NCBI RefSeq assembly: GCF_034259325.1
Contig: NZ_JAXIVS010000021.1
Coordinates: 82,400-146,399, forward strand
Reading direction: 5' to 3'
DNA: 64,000 nt
Origin: Hyalangium ruber
GTDB taxonomy: Bacteria; Myxococcota; Myxococcia; Myxococcales; Myxococcaceae
This document shows, in pieces, positions 1-7,329 of the stretch. The notes below the pieces were generated by a model. That model was not told the origin of the DNA, made no database searches, and saw only the letters and a program-made list of their open reading frames with translations. Within the stretch, counting starts at the first letter, position 1; every line of letters begins with the position of its first letter. Position numbers and translations under genes: made by a program.

Positions 1-177
1 CGACTGGTCGCGGGTGAGTTCGGACAGAGCCCCTGGAGCCTTGAGAAGTGGGCACGTTTCCGCAACAGCCTGCCGGAAGGCCGGCCCGAGCAGCTCTCCG
101 AGGTCGTCACCTCGGTCGCGCGGGTCCTCGGCCCGGTGGTGACGGTGGCCATGGCACTGCCCTCCAGGATGGAGTAG
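1..177 (+). CDS. 3' end of an unidentified protein (partial)
   Basis: An open frame enters from the left edge in frame 1 and ends at a TAG at 175-177, giving 58 C-terminal residues. The segment contains SPWSLEKWARFRNSLPEG and then an Ala/Val-rich stretch ending in SRME. Codon use is GC3-rich like the neighbouring real genes, and the frame ends 39 bases before the oxidoreductase start on the same strand, so it is probably the tail of a real gene. I recognise no family from this short piece, and the start lies outside the window. Confidence 0.6.
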   Translation, partial: RLVAGEFGQSPWSLEKWARFRNSLPEGRPEQLSEVVTSVARVLGPVVTVAMALPSRME

Positions 178-216
178 CTGAACCAAGGCCCAAGCCGTCT
201 CTCGGACGAGGTTCCC

Positions 217-1206
217 ATGCAAGTCTTCCGCACCACTGGCGCTGGCGGTCCCGAGGTCCTCGCTCCCGAAGCTCGCCCGGACCTCACGCCAGGTCCCTCC
301 GAGTTGCTCATCCGCGTGCGCGCCACGGCGCTCAACCGCGCGGACCTGCTCCAGATCAAAGGCCACTACGCGCCACCGCCTGACGTGCCCCAAGACATCC
401 CCGGCCTGGAATACGCGGGAGAGGTCCTCGCCGTGGGCCCGCGCGCGCGCCGCTTCCGGCCAGGCGATCGGGTGATGGGCCTGGTAGGCGGAGGTGCCTG
501 GGCCGAACAGCTCACCGTCCACGAGCGCGAGGTGCTCCCCATGCCGGAGGGCATGGACTTCACCGACGCCGCCGCGCTGCCCGAGGTGTACCTCACCGCC
601 TTCGATGCGCTCGTGCTCCAGGGCGGAATGCGGACCGGAGAGACGGTGCTCGTGCATGCGGTGGCCAGCGGCGTGGGCTCCGCGGCGGCGCTCCTGTGCC
701 GGGCAATGGGGGTTCGCGTGGTGGGCACCGGTCGCAACGCCGCGAAGCTGGAGCGCACGCGCGAGTGGGGGGTCGAGCGGACCATCCACGTGGAGGGAAC
801 GCCGCCGCGCTTCGCCGAGGCCGTCCGCGAAGCCACGGGAGGCCGAGGCGCTGATCTCGCGCTGGATCTGGTGGGCGGGGACTATGTCCCGGAGACGCTG
901 GAGGCGCTCGCGCCGCAGGGCCGGGTCATGCTCGTGGGGTTGGTCGCGGGCAACAAGGCCCAGCTCCCCCTGGGGGTCATCCTCATGAAGCGGCTGCGCA
1001 TCACCGGCACGGTGCTTCGCAGCCGCCCGCTGGAAGAGAAGATCGCGCTAGCACAGGCGGCCGAGCGTCACCTGCTGCCGCTGTTCCGCTCGGGGGCCCT
1101 CAAGCCCGTCATCGACGCCGTGGTACCCATGCGAGACATCCGGGAAGCCCTCACTCGCATGGCGAGCAACGAGACCGTGGGCAAGGTCGTCCTGCGCTGG
1201 GACTGA
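217..1206 (+). CDS. NAD(P)H-quinone oxidoreductase, zinc-free MDR/PIG3-like
   Basis: A 329-residue medium-chain dehydrogenase/reductase of the quinone oxidoreductase (TP53I3/PIG3-like) group, expected to reduce quinones with NADPH in the cytoplasm. The GroES-like N-terminal domain includes ATALNRADLLQIKGHY and PGLEYAGEV. The Rossmann domain has the glycine-rich stretch HAVASGVGSAA (about residue 145) and later DLVGG. The cysteine ligands of zinc alcohol dehydrogenases are absent, which fits the zinc-free QOR branch. Length matches the family. The ATG at 217 has a purine-rich GACGAGG a few bases upstream. It stands alone, with a minus-strand lipoprotein gene ending just downstream at 1220. The substrate cannot be read from sequence. 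Confidence 0.9.
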   Translation: MQVFRTTGAGGPEVLAPEARPDLTPGPSELLIRVRATALNRADLLQIKGHYAPPPDVPQDIPGLEYAGEVLAVGPRARRFRPGDRVMGLVGGGAWAEQLTVHEREVLPMPEGMDFTDAAALPEVYLTAFDALVLQGGMRTGETVLVHAVASGVGSAAALLCRAMGVRVVGTGRNAAKLERTREWGVERTIHVEGTPPRFAEAVREATGGRGADLALDLVGGDYVPETLEALAPQGRVMLVGLVAGNKAQLPLGVILMKRLRITGTVLRSRPLEEKIALAQAAERHLLPLFRSGALKPVIDAVVPMRDIREALTRMASNETVGKVVLRWD

Positions 1207-1219
1207 GCCCCCTCACGCG

Positions 1220-1687
1220 CTACTGGGACAACAGCACCTGGTAGATGAAGGTGTATTCCTGCGTCGGCGAGTCCCGAAACTCGAGCTGCATCTGGCCGTG
1301 GGCGCCCTTGAACGCGCCCGTGCCTCCGGTAATCGCGAGCACCGAGCCCTTTCGATCATAGAAGGGCCCCGACACCGTGAGCTGCCCGTCACTCAGAAAG
1401 GCGGTCCACGTACACTCCCAGGACTCGCCCGCCACCATGCGCACGCAGTACCCCTGGTCCGTGCCCATCTGCGTCGTATTCGTCGCGTCGAACAACAGGT
1501 TCGAGAAGGTCAGCACATCGCCCGCGGAGTCCCCCGCCGGCTCGTTGTCCACCACCGCGTCCGAGGCCGCGCGCTCCACCAGCTGGATCGTCTGGATCTG
1601 TAGCGGAGCCGCCTCCTCGTCTCCACAGCCCACCAGCGCCGTGAGCAGCACGAGTCCCAGGCCACCCTTCATCCGCGTCCTTCGCAT
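1220..1687 (-). CDS. Small lipoprotein with allene-oxide-cyclase/dirigent-like barrel
   Basis: About 155 residues beginning at the ATG at 1687, chosen because GAGGGGGG lies just upstream and because it gives a lipoprotein signal: MRRTRMKG, a hydrophobic run, then LVGC (lipobox) followed by DEE. The mature part contains DVLTFSNLLFDATN, GTDQGYCVRMV, WECTWT, GPFYDR and LAITGGTGAFKGAHGQM. The pattern of GTDQGYC, then WxCxW, then AITGGTGxxxGAxG is that of the allene oxide cyclase barrel-like/dirigent fold, best known from plants but also scattered in bacteria. No enzymatic activity should be assumed. The Asp residues after the lipobox Cys could affect Lol sorting, but the rules in myxobacteria are not simple. 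It converges on the oxidoreductase gene. Confidence 0.75.
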   Translation of the reverse strand: MRRTRMKGGLGLVLLTALVGCGDEEAAPLQIQTIQLVERAASDAVVDNEPAGDSAGDVLTFSNLLFDATNTTQMGTDQGYCVRMVAGESWECTWTAFLSDGQLTVSGPFYDRKGSVLAITGGTGAFKGAHGQMQLEFRDSPTQEYTFIYQVLLSQ

Positions 1688-1809
1688 GTGTACCCCCCTC
1701 AGGGCCGAGTGATACGGCGGGCGCAGTGTACCCATGGGCTCACCGAGCGAGCGAGCACCCCTCGAAGACCGTTGCCAAGCATGGCCAGCTCCATATCCTG
1801 CGCCGCGCC

Positions 1810-2847
1810 ATGGCTACCCACTTCGATCCCAGCGCCGCCGCCCCCGCCGACTCCGGCATCTTCGGCCTCCCCCACTCCGCCGATGAGGCCCACGTCGTCC
1901 TCGTCCCCGTCCCCTTCGAGGCCACCACCAGCTACGGCGGTGGCACCTCCGAGGGCCCCGCCGCCGTCCTCGACGCCAGCCGCCAGGTGGACCTCTTCGA
2001 CGTGGAGACCGGCCGCCCCTACGAACGCGGCATCGCCATGCTCCCCGAGTCCGAGGACCTGCGCGCCTGGAACACCCGCGCCAAGGAGCGCGCCCAGCTC
2101 GTCATCGAGGCGGGCGGCGTGGACCCCGCCAACGCCGAGCTGCGAGCGGCCGCCGATGAGGTCAACGCGCTCTGCGAGAAGATGAACGACGTCGTCTACC
2201 GCACCACCCAGCAGTGGCTCGAGAAGGGCAAGCGCGTGGGCGCCGTCGGCGGAGACCACTCCATCTCCTACGGCATCATCCAGGCCCACGCCGAGAAGTA
2301 CCCCGGCCTGGGCGTGCTCCACCTCGACGCGCACGCCGACCTGCGCAAGGCCTACGAGGGCTTCACCTGGTCCCACGCCTCCATCATGTACAACGTGGTG
2401 AAGCGCATTCCTGGCGTGAAGTCGCTCGTCCAGGTCGCCATCCGCGACATGAGCCAGGAGGAGCACCAGCTCATCGAGGACTCCGGCGGCCGCGTGCGCG
2501 CCTTCTTCGACTCCACCCTGCAGAACAAGCGCTTCGACGGAGTGCCCTGGAACCGCCAGGTGGACGAGATCGTCGCCCAGCTCCCCGAGCACGTGTACCT
2601 GTCCTTCGACATCGACGGACTGGACCCGGTGCTCTGCCCCCACACCGGCACGCCCGTGCCCGGCGGCCTCTCCTTCCCCGAGGCCAACGCCCTCATCGCC
2701 GGCGTGGTCCGCTCGGGGCGCACCATCGTCGGCTTCGATCTCACCGAGGTGGCCCCGGCTCCCGACGGCGGCGAGTGGGACGGCAACGTGGGCGCCCGGC
2801 TGCTCTACAAGATGATCGGCTGGATGCTGAAGTCGCAGCGCGCCTGA
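1810..2847 (+). CDS. speB: Agmatinase/arginase-family ureohydrolase
   Basis: A 345-residue Mn-dependent ureohydrolase. All six metal ligands are visible: GGDHS (His150), DAHAD (Asp173, His175, Asp177) and SFDID (Asp267, Asp269). SpeB-type enzymes split agmatine to putrescine and urea; arginases and formiminoglutamases share the same motifs, so the substrate is an inference. The N-terminal segment SYGGGTSEGPAAVLDAS is typical of the agmatinase-like branch. I chose the ATG at 1810 (MATHFD); an upstream in-frame extension to 1726 looks non-coding in composition. The gene ends at a TGA at 2845-2847, directly abutting the stop codon of the convergent kinase-like gene at 2848, so there is no intergenic space for a terminator. 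Confidence 0.88.
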   Translation: MATHFDPSAAAPADSGIFGLPHSADEAHVVLVPVPFEATTSYGGGTSEGPAAVLDASRQVDLFDVETGRPYERGIAMLPESEDLRAWNTRAKERAQLVIEAGGVDPANAELRAAADEVNALCEKMNDVVYRTTQQWLEKGKRVGAVGGDHSISYGIIQAHAEKYPGLGVLHLDAHADLRKAYEGFTWSHASIMYNVVKRIPGVKSLVQVAIRDMSQEEHQLIEDSGGRVRAFFDSTLQNKRFDGVPWNRQVDEIVAQLPEHVYLSFDIDGLDPVLCPHTGTPVPGGLSFPEANALIAGVVRSGRTIVGFDLTEVAPAPDGGEWDGNVGARLLYKMIGWMLKSQRA

Positions 2848-3864
2848 TCAGCGCGGCAGCAACAGGCTGAAGGTGGAGCCCCTGCCCATCCGGGACTCCA
2901 CCGACAGCGCGCCTCCGTGCAGGCGCGCCAGCTCCGAGGCCACATAGAGCCCTAGCCCCGTGCCGCTGTCGGCACGGACCTGGAACGGCGCGAAGAGGCG
3001 CGGCAGATCCTGCTCCGAGAAGCCCGCGCCCTCGTCCCGCACCCGCACCGTCACCAGCGTCTTCGAGGCGTTCAGCTCCACCCGCACCTCGCCCTGCCCC
3101 GCGCCGTGATGCACCGCGTTCGCCAGCAGCGCGTCGAACACCTGGCGGAGCCGCTCCGGATCGAAGCGCAGCTCCACCGGCTCCGGGGGCACCAGGAGCT
3201 TGAAGGGCAGCGCGGGTACCTGCGCCCTCCAGCCCTCCACCACGTGGCGCAAGTGCGGCGTCAGGTCCTCCTCCGCCGGCTGCAGCGTCACATTGCCCGC
3301 CGCGAGCCGCGCCGCCTCGTGCAGACTCCGGCCCAGGAACTCCATCGAGCGCAGCTGCGCTCCCAGCGCCGCCAGCGCCCCCGCGTCCACCGCGGGCGTC
3401 TCCTGCAACCGCTGGAGCTGCTCACGCGCCGCCGCCAGCGGCACCTGCAGCGTCTGCGCCACCCAGTGGCCCACCTCCTCCACCGAGGGAGCGTCCTGCG
3501 CCGGCCTGCGCTGCGGCACGTGCGCCAGCGACTGGCGAATCAGCGACTCGAAGTCATTGATCTCGAAAGGCTTGTGCAGGAACGCGGAGGCCTCGGGCGC
3601 GCCGTTCGGCAGCACCGCGCTCAGCAAAATGACGGGCACGTCCTTGAGGACGTCGTCTCCGCGCAATTGCCGGCAGAGCTCCACCCCGCTCAGCCGCGGC
3701 ATCATGTGGTCCGTCACCACCAGATGCGGCCGCCGGGCTCGCGCCAGTCCTAGCGCCTCCTCGCCATCCCGAGCACGAACCACATCGTGCCCCAGGTCCT
3801 CGACGACCTGGCTCAAGACCTCGAGCACCGCAGGTTCGTCGTCCGCCACCAGGACGAGACTCAT
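2848..3864 (-). CDS. Receiver-HATPase protein with degenerate phospho-acceptor histidine
   Basis: A 338-residue protein with an N-terminal response-regulator receiver (VADDEP, Asp52 in VVTDHMMPRLSG, Lys98 in HKPF) followed by a kinase-like half. The HATPase_c domain is well kept: N-box LLANAVHHG, DEGAGF, GTGLGLYVASELARLHGG, ending in a typical kinase C-terminus. The helix that should hold the H-box reads AQTLQVPLAAA where an active kinase has SHELRTPLAAI, so the phosphorylated His appears replaced by Gln137. It may therefore bind ATP without autophosphorylating. The ATG at 3864 is preceded by GAGGAG. It converges head-on with the agmatinase gene, stop to stop. Confidence 0.85.
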   Translation of the reverse strand: MSLVLVADDEPAVLEVLSQVVEDLGHDVVRARDGEEALGLARARRPHLVVTDHMMPRLSGVELCRQLRGDDVLKDVPVILLSAVLPNGAPEASAFLHKPFEINDFESLIRQSLAHVPQRRPAQDAPSVEEVGHWVAQTLQVPLAAAREQLQRLQETPAVDAGALAALGAQLRSMEFLGRSLHEAARLAAGNVTLQPAEEDLTPHLRHVVEGWRAQVPALPFKLLVPPEPVELRFDPERLRQVFDALLANAVHHGAGQGEVRVELNASKTLVTVRVRDEGAGFSEQDLPRLFAPFQVRADSGTGLGLYVASELARLHGGALSVESRMGRGSTFSLLLPR

Positions 3865-4033
3865 GCCGCCACTCCTCGACGCCAGCGCGGGACCCCAACC
3901 CACGCCCACCTGGCCATGCCATTGATCTATTAAAAGGCCGTACATCGGTTCCAGGTGGGCTCGGGAATCCTGACCGTTTCCCGACAGTCCCTTCGTCTCG
4001 CGCAGGACATCGTCCTTGCGCAGGAGGTACGGA

Positions 4034-5368
4034 ATGAGGCTCTCAGGTATGAGGTGGTGGGTTCTGACCGGAGTGTTGCTGGCCTCCGTCGCCCAGGCGG
4101 ACCAGGCGCGGCGGCGGGATGCGGTGGTGGAGGTGGTGCAGAAGGTCTCCCCCGCGGTCGTCTATATCGGCACCGAGCAGGAGGTGGAGTCGCGCTTCCG
4201 CGGCCGGCGCTCCCCGCTGGAGGACTTCTTCGGCGGGTACGAGCAGCCGCAGCGGCGGCGGGTGCAGGGGCTCGGCAGCGGCGCCATCATCGACGCCTCC
4301 GGCATCATCGTCACCAACGAGCACGTCATCCGCGGGGCCTCCGCCATCCACGTCGTCCTGGAGGACGGGCGCACGCTGGACGCGGAGGTGCTCGGCAGCG
4401 ACGCGGGCAATGATCTGGCGGTGCTCAAGGTGAGCGCCCGGGAGCCGCTGCCCACCGCGAAGCTGGGCACGAGCTCGGATCTGATGATCGGCGAGACGGT
4501 GGTCGCCATCGGCAGCCCCTTCGGCCTGTCGAAGACGGTGACGGCGGGCGTGGTGTCCGCCGTGGGCCGCACGTTCCGCGCCGAGGACGGGCGCGTCTAC
4601 AACGACTTCGTGCAGACGGACGCGGCCATCAACCCAGGCAACTCGGGCGGCCCGCTGCTCAACGTGGACGGAGAGATCATCGGCATCAACACCGCCATCT
4701 TCGCCAGCGCGCAGGGCATCGGCTTCGCGATCCCCGCCGACAAGGTGCGCCGCATCGTCGAGGAACTCACGCGCTTCGGGAAGGTGCGCCCGGCGTGGGT
4801 GGGCATCGAGGCGCTGGATCTGGCCCCTCAGGTGGCGAGTCAAGTCGGATGGGATCGCACCTACGGCGCGCTGGTGGCCGCCGTCGAGCCTGGCAGCCCC
4901 GCTGAGCAGGCAGGCGTGCAGCGCGGGGACGTGCTGGCGGAGATGGGCGGCTCTCGCGTCTCGGATGCCGATGACTTCGACACCCGCGTGCGTGGCTATC
5001 CGGCCCGCTCCGCCTTCCCGCTCACCGTCTTCCGCCAGGGCGGACTGCGCACACTCCAGGTGACACCCGTGGAGTTCCCCACTCGGATGATCGAGACGCT
5101 CGCGTGGGAGCGACTCGGACTTCGAGTGAAGGAGGCTCGCGGCGGCGGCATGGCCCTGTCCGCCGTCCGTCCCGGCTCCGCGGCCGAGGAGGTGGGCCTG
5201 GTTGCCGGGGATGTGATCCTTCGGGTGAACAACCAGCAGGTCGCCAACTCGGACAGCTTCCGAGAGGCCCTGCTCACGGCGCGACGGGGGCGTAGCGTCT
5301 TGTTGCTCGTCCGCCGGGGGCGATATGGCTACCACATCACCCTCCCGTTCCAAGGCCAACGCCTCTAG
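4034..5368 (+). CDS. HtrA/Deg-type S1C serine protease with two PDZ domains
   Basis: A 444-residue periplasmic protease. A signal peptide (MRLSGMRWWVLTGVLLASVAQA) precedes a trypsin-like domain with the complete triad: His97 in TNEHVIRG, Asp127 in GNDLAVLKV and Ser204 in NPGNSGGPLLN. Two PDZ domains follow (about 255-340 and 365-440; GSPAEQAGVQRGDVLAEM and GSAAEEVGLVAGDVILRVN). This is the layout of DegP/DegQ/MucD proteins, which degrade or refold misfolded envelope proteins. The ATG at 4034 is preceded by AGGAGG at 4022-4027 and is favoured over a TTG at 4016. The pseudokinase gene starts 12 bases downstream, so the two are probably cotranscribed. Confidence 0.93.
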   Translation: MRLSGMRWWVLTGVLLASVAQADQARRRDAVVEVVQKVSPAVVYIGTEQEVESRFRGRRSPLEDFFGGYEQPQRRRVQGLGSGAIIDASGIIVTNEHVIRGASAIHVVLEDGRTLDAEVLGSDAGNDLAVLKVSAREPLPTAKLGTSSDLMIGETVVAIGSPFGLSKTVTAGVVSAVGRTFRAEDGRVYNDFVQTDAAINPGNSGGPLLNVDGEIIGINTAIFASAQGIGFAIPADKVRRIVEELTRFGKVRPAWVGIEALDLAPQVASQVGWDRTYGALVAAVEPGSPAEQAGVQRGDVLAEMGGSRVSDADDFDTRVRGYPARSAFPLTVFRQGGLRTLQVTPVEFPTRMIETLAWERLGLRVKEARGGGMALSAVRPGSAAEEVGLVAGDVILRVNNQQVANSDSFREALLTARRGRSVLLLVRRGRYGYHITLPFQGQRL

Positions 5369-5380
5369 CATGATCACCGC

Positions 5381-7246
5381 ATGAGTCAGGTCAGCTATCA
5401 GCCCCTCGGTCCCTTGATGTCTGGCGAGGGCTCTCGCGCGTTCCTCGGGCTGGCGCTCGAGGATGGCGTCGCGCCCCACCCCGTGGTGCTCATCTGGGCA
5501 CCACCGGAGGTCGCGCAGGACGCGGACCTGACGGACAAGCTGCGCCGCGAGACACAGCGTGCCGTCGTCTTCGAGCACCCCAACATCCTGCGCGTGCATG
5601 GCCTGGTGTCACTGGAGCAAGGCCTGGCGCGCGTCACCGAGTACGCCGACGGCGAGTCGCTGCGCCGCGTGCTGGAGGTGACTCCGCGCATTCCTCCTCC
5701 GCTGGCCGCGCGGCTGGTGGCGGACGCGGCCATGGGCGCGCACTACGCGCACATGGCGGGCAATGACGATGGCTCGCCATTGGTCCACGGCGACCTGCGC
5801 CCGGAGACGCTGATCATCTCCTTCCAGGGCGTGTGCAAGGTGACGGGCTACGGCGCGCTGGGCGTGGCGCCTCGGGAGCGCGGCGGGCGCCGCGTGCGCA
5901 ACCGGCGCAAGTACAGCGCGCCCGAGCAGCTGCTGGGCGGTCGCGAGGCCGTCAACATCCAGACCGACGTGTTCCTGCTGGGCCTCGTGCTCTACGAGTG
6001 CCTCACCGGCAAGGTGCCCTTCAAGGACGCCAAGGACGCGGACACCGCCACCCTCACCGAGGCGCTGCCGCACCTGCCTCCCAACATCCCCAAGGAGCTC
6101 GACGCGGTGGTGCAGAAGGCCACCGCCAAGCGCGCCAACGAGCGCTACCCCTCCGCGCTCGCGATGCGCGATGCGCTCGTGGCGGCCATGGGCGATCTGC
6201 CCCAGCAGGACGTGCTCTCCGTCTTCATGAACCGGTTGTTCCCGGTGAAGGAGACGGCGCGCGCGGCACGGGCTCAGGTGATCTCGCTCGGAATGGAGCA
6301 GGCGCTGCGGCGCTCGGAGGCGAACTGGCCCACCGTGGTCCCCTCCGCGCAGCCGCACCGCCCTGCTCCCGAGGCAGCGCCCTCCGCACCCGCGCCGAAG
6401 GCCGCTCCGGTTCCGGCGCCGAAGTCCCCGACCCGAACGGCGGAGCTTCCGGCGACTCCGGTTCGGGCCTCCGCGCCCGCGCCTGTTCCCGCTCCCGTGC
6501 CCGCGGCCACTGCCGCCGTCAGCGCCCCCGTGGCCGCTGCTCCCGCGCCCAACGTACCCGTGGCTCCCGCGCCCAGCGCGCCCGCCTCGCAGCGCTCGCG
6601 CCTCCCGCTCGTGATTGGCGCGCTCGCCCTGGTCAGCGCGGCGGCGGCGGTCGTGGTGTGGCGAGGGAAGCTGCCCGGTGACTACTCCTTCTCCTCCGAA
6701 GCGGGCGACGCGGGTGTCTCCCTGGCCTCTCTCACCCCGGGCCCCGCGCCCATCGATCCGCTGGCGATGCCTGACGCGGGCGAGGCGCCAGATGCCGGCG
6801 TCGCGGATGGCGGCGTGGATGCCGGAACGGAACTCGAGCTGATCGTCGATCCGCGCGTGGACATCCTCTTGTCGGATGGCGGAGTGCTCGGCCGCACGCC
6901 GCTGACGGCGCCGATGCCCGCGGGCCGTCACGTGCTCTCCCTGAGCAACCCGGCGCTGGGCATCCAGACGGCGCGCTCGGTCACCGTGAACCTCACGGGC
7001 CGCACCACGCAGCGCTTCTACTTGAACAAGGGCTTCGTCACCATTCGTGGGCCCGAGGGCTCCATCGTCCAGGTCGACGGGCGCAAGGTGGGCACCACTC
7101 CTGTCGAGGAGCTGGACCTCTACGAGGGCTACCACCGGCTCGTCGTCACCGTGGGCTCGGCGCGGTGGACCAAGTCCTTCCAGCTCGATGCGACCCAGCG
7201 CGTCACCTTCACGGTGGACTTCGAGGAGCCGGAAGAAGAGCCCTGA
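5381..7246 (+). CDS. Membrane-anchored Ser/Thr pseudokinase with PEGA domains
   Basis: A 621-residue protein. Residues about 5-265 have the protein kinase fold with HGDLRPETL in the catalytic loop and SAPEQLLGG in the activation segment. The beta-3 lysine position reads VVLIWAP and the DFG motif is replaced by VTGYG, so both ATP/Mg-binding residues are missing and catalysis is unlikely. A Pro/Ala-rich linker (about 320-405) leads to one membrane helix (RLPLVIGALALVSAAAAVVVW). The outer segment ends in PEGA-type repeats (LVDPRVDILLSDG..., RGPEGSIVQVDGRKVGTTP). PEGA domains are common on myxobacterial kinases and are thought to act outside the membrane. Immediately follows the HtrA gene (12 bases). 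Confidence 0.85.
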   Translation: MSQVSYQPLGPLMSGEGSRAFLGLALEDGVAPHPVVLIWAPPEVAQDADLTDKLRRETQRAVVFEHPNILRVHGLVSLEQGLARVTEYADGESLRRVLEVTPRIPPPLAARLVADAAMGAHYAHMAGNDDGSPLVHGDLRPETLIISFQGVCKVTGYGALGVAPRERGGRRVRNRRKYSAPEQLLGGREAVNIQTDVFLLGLVLYECLTGKVPFKDAKDADTATLTEALPHLPPNIPKELDAVVQKATAKRANERYPSALAMRDALVAAMGDLPQQDVLSVFMNRLFPVKETARAARAQVISLGMEQALRRSEANWPTVVPSAQPHRPAPEAAPSAPAPKAAPVPAPKSPTRTAELPATPVRASAPAPVPAPVPAATAAVSAPVAAAPAPNVPVAPAPSAPASQRSRLPLVIGALALVSAAAAVVVWRGKLPGDYSFSSEAGDAGVSLASLTPGPAPIDPLAMPDAGEAPDAGVADGGVDAGTELELIVDPRVDILLSDGGVLGRTPLTAPMPAGRHVLSLSNPALGIQTARSVTVNLTGRTTQRFYLNKGFVTIRGPEGSIVQVDGRKVGTTPVEELDLYEGYHRLVVTVGSARWTKSFQLDATQRVTFTVDFEEPEEEP

Positions 7247-7329
7247 GCTCGGTGGCAGGAAGCCTCCGAGCAGGCACCGCGTCCGAGGAAGCGCTTCTCA
7301 GCGGGCGGGCTGGCCGTTATGTGAGGGGA

